A DNA stretch of 12,466 nucleotides, taken from contig JAAAUF010001094.1 of assembly GCA_015499985.1 (NCBI GenBank), forward strand, positions 1 to 12,466, given 5' to 3'. Under the pieces are notes generated by a model. It was not told the origin of the DNA and made no database searches. It worked only from the letters and a program-made list of their open reading frames with translations. Numbering within the stretch: position 1 is the first letter of the stretch; the number at the start of each line of letters is the position of its first letter. Made by a program: the position numbers and the translations under genes. Of the stretch, positions 1 to 9,252 are shown in pieces. This stretch comes from Haplosporangium gracile (lineage: Eukaryota > Mortierellomycota > Mortierellomycetes > Mortierellales > Mortierellaceae).

Positions 1-22
1 ATACTATAATGAGTTACTTCGG

Positions 23-30
23 TGACGTAA
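23..30. promoter_or_regulatory. CRE/ATF-like bZIP site upstream of the propeptide gene
   Basis: The octamer TGACGTAA lies about 140 bp before the start codon at 170. It matches the core bound by CREB/ATF-type bZIP factors. An 8-bp match can occur by chance and fungal factor preferences differ, so this is only a candidate. The rest of 1-169 is AT- and pyrimidine-rich and holds nothing else I can name; it is presumably the promoter and 5' leader. Confidence 0.25.
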
Positions 31-169
31 TTATGGCGCCCAATGTCCTCCAGCCGAGATATGAAAAGCAAATTTCGCCCATGACTTTCAACATCTTCCT
101 TCTCCCTAATTTTTTATCACACCTTGCCTTCGCTTTTCTCAACGCTTTTTACACGGATCCATACACATA

Positions 170-676
170 TTGCCCATCATTCTCTCTCAGCATACCTTCC
201 GTATCGCAGCTGCCGTTGTCGCCGTCGTGCCCCTCCTTCTCCTCTTCATCCTCCTTTTCTTCCACACCGCCATATCTCCCAACATGGCCCACCACACCTT
301 AGACCTCTCCACCCACACCTACTTTGACGTCAAGATCCAGCCAGAGGCAGTCGACCAGGTCTTGGCATCCACCCGCACAGCCGTCGCCTCGGAAAATGGA
401 TCTCTCTCCGGGGTCGAATATATCGGCCACGTAGGCGAGCTAAAAAACCATCTCCTCTACCGTGTATCCAAACAAATACAACAGCAGCAACAGCAACCAC
501 CATCGCACACGACCACCAATACTCAGTCGACACCGACCCCGTCCTCGAGTCTACAAGGATCCGATTGGGAAGAACAGCGGAACCAACAAATTGTAGACGC
601 AATCTCGGCTGTTCAAGGAGTTGTTCACGTCGATATTCAGATCCCTCGACAGCGGACCAAGAAGGACGAGTTGTAA
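170..676 (+). CDS. Secreted-pathway, stand-alone kexin/furin-type S8 propeptide protein ending in KDEL
   Basis: Intronless, 168 aa. Residues 11-35 form a strongly hydrophobic signal peptide or anchor, which is why the Met at 170 is chosen. Residues 50-104 (YFDVKIQP..., then YIGHVGELKNHLLYRVSK) resemble the first half of proprotein convertase propeptides, where a G-x-GEL-x-(D/N)-H-Y/L-x-F/Y block is typical. A Q/P/T/S-rich linker (103-127, six Gln in a row) follows, then residues 133-164 (W-x-EQ, IVDAISAVQGVVHVDIQIPR, QRTKK) match the second half, which normally ends in a basic auto-cleavage site such as RTKR. Here the chain stops at KKDEL, so no catalytic Asp/His/Ser domain follows. KDEL at the extreme C-terminus is an ER-retrieval signal. 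Known for the family: propeptides act as intramolecular chaperones and inhibitors. Inference: an ER-resident factor acting in trans on kexin. Alternative: the 5' remnant of a truncated protease gene. The family call is from memory of motif patterns, not from a search. Confidence 0.7.
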   Translation: MPIILSQHTFRIAAAVVAVVPLLLLFILLFFHTAISPNMAHHTLDLSTHTYFDVKIQPEAVDQVLASTRTAVASENGSLSGVEYIGHVGELKNHLLYRVSKQIQQQQQQPPSHTTTNTQSTPTPSSSLQGSDWEEQRNQQIVDAISAVQGVVHVDIQIPRQRTKKDEL

Positions 677-1644
677 ATAACGGTATCGTTCTTACTTTTC
701 CTTTCAATGTTTTTTCCTCCCCCTTTTTATATTGCTTCCTACTCCAATTAATGCCACGCGCTGTTCGCATACCCTTCTTTGTTCTTTTGTACTACTACTC
801 ACTCTCCACAGCAATAAATATAACTCCTTTTCTTGTTCTTGCTACCCATTTGGTCGGTGCATCTTAAGACTTTGTCTGACCCGTAACTTCACGCACTGTT
901 TGGTTCATTCATAAGCAATATACCTTCGTTTCCCTTACGCACCGCCGACACCGCCCTCACCATTAATACCACCTCCAGCAGCCTTCTTGTGTCTGGATCT
1001 AAACTTCGGACACATCACTGGTCAATCAAGAAGGGAGAAACACAAAAAACGTGCAGCAGCTCCATTGGAAATCGACATTGCGATGATATCATTGCTGGCT
1101 CGATTGAAAAATCTCCGAAGAGGGTGGGCCGTTCTTGCCCTTTTGGGTTCGAAGCGGATGTCGCAGTAATAGCAGAACATGCGCACAGGTTTTGGTCTAT
1201 TGAACTTCAGTGCCATGCTGCTACTGCGACTGATCTTTATTGATTACTGTCATTTTGCTTTTCAAAAGCTATTCAAGCAGGTTACACTGCATCCTCGTGC
1301 AATTCACTATCTAGGAGCTATGGCTGTGTTCGAGCGATCGTAGATTGACTGGCGTTTTGGAGATTGAAAAGGACACGAAAACAAGAACGATCTGATCGCA
1401 GGAGGATCAATGGGATCGCAGCAGGACGCTACAGGCAGGAAGAATGTTCTGATAATTAATCGATTTAAGCTGGATGAGAACCTGGACCTCATACACGATA
1501 ACTGGCACCAAATGAACCAGGCTGATAAGCAACCTATGACTCAGCCTTGGAGCCCTTGACGCCGTTGATCATAGTACTGCTTAGGAATGTTAAAACTGCG
1601 CTTATCTCATTGAGTCGGCCATATGTCTTACGCCTCCAGTTCCT
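677..1644. other. Intergenic stretch: 3' UTR of the propeptide gene and unassigned sequence
   Basis: An AATAAA at 813-818 is a plausible polyadenylation signal for the upstream gene. I see no convertase catalytic motifs (Asp-Ser/Thr/Asp-Gly, HGT, GTS) in any frame that would continue the propeptide. On the minus strand at 1216-1022 an open frame contains RPKPVRMFCYYCDIRF, a CxxC knuckle. A second minus-strand frame at about 1026-953 encodes MCPKFRSRHKKAAGGG and ends in a stop. These may be remnants of a zinc-finger gene, but I cannot assign a family. Sequence from about 1300 to 1644 may be the decayed 3' end of the F-box pseudogene. Confidence 0.4.
813..818 (+). terminator. Polyadenylation signal AATAAA of the propeptide gene
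   Basis: Canonical AATAAA 137 nt after the stop codon at 676, in a T-rich 3' region. The position suits a short fungal 3' UTR. No transcript evidence is available. Confidence 0.4.
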
Positions 1645-2675
1645 TTACGAAGTCTCGAGTGACCGATACTGTTGCAAGAAGGAGGCGTCGTGGATGAAAA
1701 GTCGATCTTCAAACTGCACTTCTTTGTAGGCTGGATAGCCGTCTGCTCGATATCCTTGACATGCTCTAGATTGAACTCCTAGCTCCGCATGACAAACTGA
1801 GTCCAATTGGTATAGTCCAGAATCGCCGTTGCTGGTAGAGTTGGAAGGCGTACAGCCAGTCTGAGACGAATCTCCTCCGGGCAATCGTTGTGTCATCACG
1901 GGCTTGAGTGAATCGGGCTTGTCGCAGCTTGTTTGGAAAGAAATGCCACACGTCTCTCCATAAACTTGACCATCATTTCAAATAGCCTGGACCTCCCCAA
2001 CGTCATCCACAGATGCTTCATCTGTACCGATTGGAGGTTATTCACAACGACCATGGAAGAGAGACTTGGAAACTTGTCAACTAGGTCCTGATACCGATCC
2101 AGCTCCGTGATAGGGAGATACAGTTTCTGTAGGTTACCGAGGTCACAGAGCGCCTAAATAAGTTCCTTCCAGAGTTGATTCTTCAGAAAGTCCTGGACTT
2201 GTCGCGGTATATAGACCGCTCCGAGAATTTCTTCAGAATTTTGTCCATTAATGCGGTCCTCCGTGAAGATGTCGGTGAGGGGGCTAGAGGTGAGCTCAAA
2301 GTTCAGCTCGTGGAGGTGGGACTGATAGTCGATCAATTGATCCTTATTGTTGTTGACGGGCAAGTCCGACAGCATTTACTCCTCAATTGATCCTGGAAGG
2401 AAGGCTGCCTCGAGAAGTCCTGTCAATCAACCGTAGGGGCATTGGCGCAGGAGTGGTCGGGTTAACGTGGTGAGGGGATCCTTGAAATTCTTCTGGGGAT
2501 GGCGCTATATCAGTATGTATTATAGTTCTTGAGGTGAGAGGACAGAGAGGGTGGCTCGAAAGAGGCACTTGTTGACGCGCAGGAATGTTGCCAAGGATGC
2601 TGTGTTCTGGTTGAGTTTGATGCGGTCAAGGATCAGGTCAAATCTTTCTACTGGAAGAGAGAAGCTTGCCGACAT
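1645..2675 (-). pseudogene. Decayed F-box / leucine-rich repeat protein gene
   Basis: Read on the minus strand from an ATG at 2675, a 51-codon frame gives an F-box-like start (LPVERFDLILDRI, then ASLATFLRVNKCLFRATLSVL) and ends at a TAA (2522-2520). Coding resemblance continues in a shifted frame: RPLLRQCPY, a stop, GLLEAAFLPGSIEE, a stop, MLSDLPVNNNKDQLIDYQS, HELNFELTSSPLTDIF, a TAG after QLWKELI, then a leucine-rich stretch (ALCDLGNLQKLYLPITELDR, FPSLSSMVVVNNLQSVQM). After another shift near 1890-1900 come EEIRLRLAVRLPTLP and LDYTNWTQFVMRS, a TAG, then EFNLEHVKDI. A last shift gives YPAYKEVQFEDRLF and QQYRSLETS. At least four in-frame stops and several frameshifts make a functional product unlikely. 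Intact relatives are substrate receptors of SCF ubiquitin ligases. The exact family is recalled from Mortierella-type F-box proteins and needs a search. The 3' limit is uncertain. Confidence 0.7.
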
Positions 2676-2796
2676 GGCAGTGTTGGTGGTTGTTCTTGTG
2701 AGAAACGAAAGAACAAAAACGCAAATAGGAGTGGTACGCGTGACTTGTCAGTCAATTAGACGAAAGAGCTAATAAAGCGCGGAACATTTTTTGCGT

Positions 2797-2822
2797 CCTT
2801 TCTTTTCTTTTCTTTTCTTTTC
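2797..2822 (+). repeat. CTTTT pyrimidine tract before HIR1
   Basis: Four to five copies of a CTTTT pentamer run into a CCTTCC stretch about 200 bp upstream of the HIR1 start. Pyrimidine-rich tracts of this kind are common in fungal promoters and 5' leaders. It may be a core promoter element or only a simple repeat. Confidence 0.6.
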
Positions 2823-3022
2823 CTTCCTTCCCCACAACGACCAATTTAAACAACTACGACTACCATCGCCACCATCAAGCAACAAAGGGAGAAGTAATAA
2901 GGGAGCACACTCACGCCAACCTGGATTCAGAAAAGAACATCAACTCGCAGGACTCGGCTTCCTCCGACGACGAAGGCGAGCCCATGCTCGAGTTCGATCG
3001 GGAAAACTTGCCACCAACCGCT

Positions 3023-6000
3023 ATGCACATCTATAAGCCAGACTGGGTTTGCCACCTTGGTAAAACAACAACAAATAACACGCAACGATGGCGCATACCA
3101 CAAGTCCATGAAGTACAACACTACTATAGAAAGCAGCAACAACAGTAAGAGGAGATCATAGCGAAGTCATTAACTCTCGAATTTCTGGCTTATTGTTTCG
3201 TTGCATCACGGAATAGATGAGAAGGGAAAGCGAGCACCAATATACTCCCTCCACGTGCACCCGGACGGAACGCGACTTGCCACTGGTGCTCAAGGTACGG
3301 AACAACAATCACAGCAGAAATAGTTTTAAAGGACTTGCGCAGGAGGACGGGAAACAAAAGGCATTATTTAGCTCCACGTTGATGAACAGGAATACGAACT
3401 CACTGCTTATCATTTGTATCAACGACGTGTCTAAACAACCACTAGACGGCAAGGTCAAGATCTGGAATATGAAGACGCTTGCCGACCCAAACATCGATGT
3501 CACCACGGAACCGTCCAAGCACCTCTGCACCATGTCGGTACACAACGGTAAGTCGTTTTTTTTGTTTCGTGTTAGACGATAACGCAGCAAGCAGCGTCAT
3601 AGATTTATTCAGGGGCAAATAAAAGAAATAGGGCGAACGAGTAGATTTGGCATGTAGGTGTTTCGGCGGCTAAACCAAATGTTCTCTTTTTGTTGCTCTT
3701 CTTATAACGGATCCATATAGGAGCGGTGCTGTGTGTCAAATGGTCGAGCGAAGACGGGAAATACTTGGCAACGGGATCAGACGATATGATTGTGATGATC
3801 TGGCAGTTGGACAGGTAAGTTGATCTCATAGACTTTTTTTTACCTGGCGTTGTAGTTGATCGTTGACTAATTTGACGACGCCACTCAGCTTTTCCTAACC
3901 AGGACTTACGATCAATGCTTACGTGTACTTTATGAACTTCAAAATAGGTCATCAGAGTCATGGGGTGGGGCGACCTTTGGCAGCAATGATGGACCCAATG
4001 TTGAAACCTGGCGTGGATACAAGCGTCTCTCAGGGCATGAATCAGGTACAGGCGCTAAGCTATGTCGCGTCACAGAAACAGTATGAACTTCAAGTTGTCA
4101 GGAACAACAGCTAACGCAAGGATCTCTCCTTTATCTTTCTCACGACAATAGATGTGACAGACGTTTCATGGTCACCAGACAACAAATATTTGGCTTCGGC
4201 TGGACTGGACTCAAAGATTATTATCTGGGACGGAAAGTCGTTCGGTAATGCCAGGATCGATAAGCAACGGAAGCGCATGATGCTCTACTGGATATCAAAA
4301 GGAAACATCACGGACATTTAACATTATGTTTATGTACCGTGGGCCGATCAAACATATAGATCGTATCATTACTTTGGACAAGCACAGTGGATTTGTAAAG
4401 GGACTGACATGGGATCCTGTCGGAAAATACATGGCCTCGCAGGTACTACGCAACCTTTATTTTTCTGGATTTATTTACGTCGATACTTTCCTTGGTTCCA
4501 AATTTGTCGTCTAACTCCGACTCAATATTTACAAATAGTCGGATGACAAGACGGTCAGGATATGGAGAATCAGCGATTGGCAGGTGGAAGTGCTTATTGA
4601 GAAGCCTTACCAGGACTCTACAGGGACGACATTCTTTAGGCGTCTGAGTTGGTCCCCAGAAGGAGGACATATCGTCACGGCAAACGCGTTTAGCAACGAC
4701 AAACCAGTGGCAGCTGTCATTTCGCGTGATAACTGGAACGCAGACATCTCCCTTGTTGGTCACGATGCACCCGTCGAGGTAGTCTCGTTCAACCCGCTGC
4801 TTTACAGATATATCGATGCAAAAGGCAATAGTGGTTTGACATCTATCGTCGCTGTTGGCAGTCAGGATCGAGGACTGACAGTTTGGAAGACGAGTGATCC
4901 TCGGCCATTTGTGGGCATTAAGGAGTTGTTTGAGCACAGCTTCTTGGACATGTGCTGGGCTCCCGACGGCAAGACGCTCTTAGCCTGTTCATATGATGGC
5001 AGCGTGATCGTTCTCATTTTCCCGACTGGTGCTCTGGGTAAAGCCGTCCCTGTGGAGGAGAGACACCGGATGCTGGCAAAGTACGGATACGAGCGACGAG
5101 GCGCCGTCATGGCAGAGACAGCCCTTCAGCTGCAGATGGAAGAGAAGCTCAAGGACAGCGCAGCACAGTCACGCATGGACGCTCTAATGCTCCCCGACGT
5201 GTCTATGGAGGGTGTCACGTCAACATTTGATAAGCCATCCGATCCCAGTGTGTTCGCAGAACCAATCTCTTCTCAGACTCCCGCACTTTCTTCCATCGCC
5301 ACTGCAGCCCAACCTACATCAGCTTCGACAGCTCAACCACGGCCGCCGCAAGCCAACTTAATGGCAAGTCAACAGGAAGTTACTATCACAAAAGACGGCA
5401 AGAAGCGCATCAAGCCTCTCTTCCTTGGCAACGGCATGGGCATGGGCATGGCGCCATCTCAACCCTCAGCCAGACTCCAAATCCAGTCACCTGTAAGTTT
5501 ACCTCGTCGCCTTTGTTAGGAGTTCGTATGCCTCCAACACTTTTTCTATGGAAACTAACTTTTACGACCTGATTTGTCCGTAGGGTGGATATGGATCTGT
5601 GGTCAGCGCTACGGATCGGGTCGAGCGAGGTGAACCTTCAACATCGATCCCAGAGGGAGGCTTCCCAACAGTCGTTGTAGGAACAAAACGCAAGGATGCA
5701 CCCAGTAACAGCAGTGTACCTTCAGGAGCACCAACAAAGCGAGGGCCAGAAAATGGTGTCAAGGGCAAGACCGTCGCACAAAAGGAGGAAGAGGTTGCAC
5801 CTAGAAACGCAGTTTCATCGCCACTACTTGCCGTCTCCCGAGTCAGGTTGGGAGTTCCACGAGTTCGTGCCATTATCACACGGAACCGAGCCGGTTTAGA
5901 ATGCCACAACAGTGTCACAGGAGCCAAGCCAAACAAGGTCATTTACAGTCAAAAGGGATCACCAGTCTGGGTCGATTATTTGCCCTCGCCAGTGCTACTC

Positions 6001-7343
6001 ATGACAGGAAACTCACAGTTCAGTGCGGTGACTTGCGAAGACGGAGGGCTTTACATCTATTCACCGTCGGGAAGGAGGTAACAAATGACTTTTCTCTTTT
6101 TACGAAATGTCGCATTGGATGCTGTTAGGTTGAGTGTACTTGCTGACGTTTTTTTCTTATTACTATTTTCACGTTCAATTTCCATAGGTTGATGCCTTCT
6201 ATTCAGCTGGAGGCGGCTGCGACACTTTTGGAGTGCGACAGTGAATACTTGCTGTGTGTCACATCATGCGGTCTTGTTAGCACGTGGTGTGTATTTGAAT
6301 TACTTGCAGATTGGATATGTTGACCATAACTCTCATACAGCTTAACGCCCATACTCATCACCATCTTTCCTTTGATTGTTTGAATAGGAATGTCATTCAA
6401 CAAGTGGCGATCCTCTCGTCAGTATCTATCTCGCCTCTCTTGCAGCCAACAGCACATGCAGCAGATGCCGCGTCAAGTTCAGTGTCAATCACATCAGCAA
6501 CAGTGCGCCAAAACGGACTTCCCTTGCTCACAACTTCAGCAGGCCATGGATACACCTATCACGAGGGAATGAAGGTTTGGGTCAAAGTGGTTGACCCCTG
6601 GTTTGCAAAGTCATCCTTCTTCTCGGATCCTCCACGGGACGCGTCTGGCGATTTCGGTTCGTTTGTCTCACAACGGAAAGGCGTTCTTGCTCAATTGCAG
6701 TCGGCAGCCATGGCAGGGCGACTGGAGAAAGACGTGAGCTTTGCACAAGGACTGCTGACAGTGGACGATACTGTTCAAAGTGCGGTGACATTGACGTATC
6801 TCGAGGTATGTGTGTTGGTTTAACTGAACTTTGTGAGTGATGGCCGTTATTTTAATCTCTGGTTAACATTTCTACTCTTCATTTGTTTCATTCCTGCAGA
6901 ATCAAATTGCGTCGGCACGGGTATTGGGGTCACCGGTTGAGTTCAAGCAATGGTTGCGGTGCTACGCGCAACAGCTTGCGCACGAAAGCTCAGTGGCGCG
7001 TGTGGAGGAACTGTGCAAGTACCTCCTTGGGCCAGTGTATCAAGGGTAAGTTTTGACTGCTGCAATTGCTTTTTTTTTTATTATTATTATTATGCGCCTT
7101 GAAATGATACCTGACCAAAGCAGCAAAATAACAATTAACCCTTCTTCTCTGTGCAACTAATTAATTAGTGGTGAGAAGTCAGGGTGGCAAGCGGCGATAT
7201 TGGGCCATCAGAAGCGGGAGTTACTAAGGGAGCTGCTGCCTGTGCTGAGTTCCAATCGGTCGTTGCAAAGGATTGTGAAGGAGTATCAGTCAGGTCTGGA
7301 CATGGTCGCCAGGCCGACGCTAGAAAAGCCCAAGGAGACGTGA
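3023..7343 (+). CDS. HIR1: HIR1/HIRA histone H3-H4 chaperone subunit, 13 exons
   Basis: Exons: 3023-3059, 3217-3294, 3446-3547, 3721-3814, 3948-4045, 4152-4244, 4360-4442, 4539-5492, 5584-6077, 6188-6286, 6388-6805, 6900-7045, 7169-7343; 956 aa, close to the roughly 1000 aa of HIRA. All 12 introns are GT..AG and the phases join. Start [13 protein letters not shown] matches the conserved HIRA N-terminus. WD40 repeats fill about residues 1-360 ([108 protein letters not shown]). A basic B-domain-like motif [13 protein letters not shown] (479-491) is the expected ASF1-binding site. The C-terminal Hira domain (about 690-940) ends with [20 protein letters not shown]. The protein acts in the nucleus in replication-independent histone deposition and histone gene repression. 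Seven of the 12 introns fall in the first 195 codons. An in-frame Met at 2984 would add 13 residues. Confidence 0.93.
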
Positions 7344-7724
7344 CGCGGCCTTTAAAGTGGTGCGGATGCACTTTTCTTAAGTTTTCATATCCTTACCTTT
7401 CGACATGGCAGTTTTTAGTAGCATAGCTAAAAAGAAAGAGAGCAAATCCCACTATGATCTTACGCCTTTAAGAGACTATCGACCAACCCCTGCCTTTTTT
7501 TTTAAACTTTCTGTGCCTGTTTTATTCTTTTTGTTTCTTTTCTCTGTTTCCGTTTTTCATTTCAACCATAACCACAAGCTACCGCAGTCGCACTTTCTCA
7601 CACCCTCCACACTTTTTTCCCTTCAACCCTTTTCTTTCCCCCTTCCCCTACCATATCGCTCCCACTCTCCTCTCTCTTTGCGCCTTTGACCGAAATAACA
7701 CACCTGACTCATTCATCCTCGACC
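7344..7724 (+). other. Spacer between HIR1 and the nuclease gene
   Basis: Holds the HIR1 3' UTR and the promoter and leader of the next gene. No AATAAA is evident close to the HIR1 stop. From about 7490 to 7690 the plus strand is strongly C/T-rich with T runs (for example 7493-7504), as in many fungal promoters and leaders. I see no further gene. Confidence 0.5.
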
Positions 7725-9092
7725 ATGTCAAATTCGTACCTACAATTACACACCGCCATGTACGAATGGCACAAGGAATGCCCCCATGACATCAAGAAAA
7801 ACCTCGAAGCCTTCTTCAACTCCAAGGACTTTCTCGACCGTCCCAACGTATTTTTCAAAGGTACCCACACTTCCCGTCATCCTTATTGCTTCGCAAGATG
7901 TAATAATAGAAGGACAACATTCTGATGACCAACAACCCAATAACCTTGCCCTCCTTTGCCTCTCCGCCATCGAATCCTTTTGTGTTTGTCGCGTCTTTTT
8001 TTTTTTGTAGGAATCGAGGACTCGAGCAAGAAGTGGGTCGCGTTGATCGAGTTTGCAGGACTGGAGGATACACACAGGATGGTCTCCGAAAAGATGCAGT
8101 TTGCGTTCACGCCCCTCTACACCGCCAGGAACACGACCTTCTCACAAATCTGCCCAGCACCGCGTCTGCCCTTACCTGCAGCCTACAACAAATTCATTAA
8201 GGATATTACTAAGGCCAACAAGGTGGCGAAGTCTAAGGAACGTCTTATTCAATGGAAGGCGACTCTCGACCGTGCTACTGATATGGTCCTTCAAGCCCCT
8301 GGTGTCCTTACAACAACTGTCACTCCTGCTGTCATTGATCTCACAGGAACCGAAGAAGACGACGCTGAATCGGCAAGCGCCACCATCACTACCACAAAAT
8401 CATCTACTGTTACGCCATCACCACAGGATGGAGGGATGTGGTTCATTTCTGTCGATATCGAGTCACACGAGTACAATCACGACCGGATTTTGGAGATTGG
8501 CTGGTCGATCTGGGACTCTGGTGTGCACAAGTTCATGGACAAGCACTACGCCATCTCGGACTATCGTCACCTCAAGAACGGGAAATTTGTGGCAAATCGA
8601 CGGGACCTATTCCAGTTTGGCGAGACGGTGTGGGAGAACTTGCAGGGGTCGATTACAGCGTTCCAGCAGGATCTGGAAAAGGCTGCAAGGCGGAATGAGC
8701 ATGGGCGGTTTGTCCTGATTGCCCATGACATGACGAGTGATATGAAGTATCTCTCGGGTATGGGTGTTACTTTCCCGGAGGGCATGATCCAGTTTGATAC
8801 TGTTGAGCTGAATGCTGCTCGGGTGGGTGATAGTAATATCAAGACGGGGCTTGGCAAATTGTTGGATGAGCTCGATATCGAGAACTATAGTCTTCACAAC
8901 GCCGGTATGTTTGTCTATTATTATTGTGGAAGTAGTTGCTTGTTGGTGCTTTTCGAGGAGATTGTCGCTAATACTTTTCTTTTTATCTCTCATTCACTGT
9001 TTGCCAATTTAGGAAACGACGCCCATTACACCTTGGAACTCTTCCTTTGGCTTGTACGCAACAATGGTGCACAGCGGGCACAGGCAACATAG
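7725..9092 (+). CDS. Gfd2/YDR514C-like protein with DEDDh-type ribonuclease H-like fold
   Basis: Exons: 7725-7860, 8011-8904, 9013-9092; 369 aa, both introns GT..AG at phase 1. The N-terminal 130 residues (MYEWHKECPHDIKKNLEAFF, WVALIEFAGLEDTHRMVSEK) are unassigned. A T/S-rich acidic linker (about 150-188) leads to a ribonuclease H-like domain. WFISVDIESHEYN gives D194 and E196; RILEIGWSIWD is the next strand; HYAISDYRHLKNGKFV is typical of the Gfd2/YDR514C family; FVLIAHDMTSDMKYL supplies D289 (or D285); LHNAGNDAHYTLELFLWL supplies H341 and D346. Splicing at 8904/9013 is what joins HNAG to NDAHYT, so the catalytic H and last D come from different exons. All four acidic residues and the His are present, so 3'-5' exonuclease activity is possible, but family substrates are poorly known. 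Yeast GFD2 is linked genetically to mRNA export (DBP5). It converges on the Nox gene. Confidence 0.85.
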
Positions 9093-9252
9093 GCAACATA
9101 GGTAACGATACAACTTATTTAACTGGATCAGGAGCCTCCACCAGTTGATATGTGCCCTACCCCTTCACGCACCTCGACCTTCAAGAAGCACGAATAAATG
9201 AATGGTGAATATTTGTTTATCTAATAAGCGCGCACATAATGAAAACGTTCAT
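9093..9252. other. Short convergent spacer between the nuclease and Nox genes
   Basis: Only 160 bp separate the two stop codons of facing genes. The nuclease gene's AATAAA at 9193-9198 lies 55 bp short of the Nox stop codon. Normal-length 3' UTRs would therefore overlap on opposite strands. No other feature seen. Confidence 0.6.
9193..9198 (+). terminator. Polyadenylation signal AATAAA of the nuclease gene
   Basis: Canonical AATAAA 100 nt after the stop codon. Cleavage 10-30 nt further on would put the transcript end about 30-45 bp from the Nox stop codon. Confidence 0.5.

Noticed and set aside
9..302. 97-aa plus-strand ORF overlapping the propeptide gene
   Set aside because: Another frame over the promoter and signal-peptide region; composition is pyrimidine-driven (Ser/Pro runs) and no motif is visible.
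330..770. 146-aa minus-strand ORF across the propeptide gene
   Set aside because: Antisense shadow: Arg-rich, no domain, while the plus strand carries a signal peptide and propeptide motifs.
677..2700. Search for a kexin catalytic domain continuing the propeptide
   Set aside because: No subtilisin Asp, His or Ser motifs found in any frame; the interval is filled by the F-box pseudogene and then HIR1.
4446..4937. 163-aa minus-strand ORF inside HIR1
   Set aside because: Antisense to exons 7-8 of HIR1, whose plus-strand WD40 sequence is unambiguous.
7184..7426. 80-aa plus-strand ORF
   Set aside because: Out-of-frame shadow of HIR1 exon 13, whose true frame encodes the conserved [11 protein letters not shown] end.
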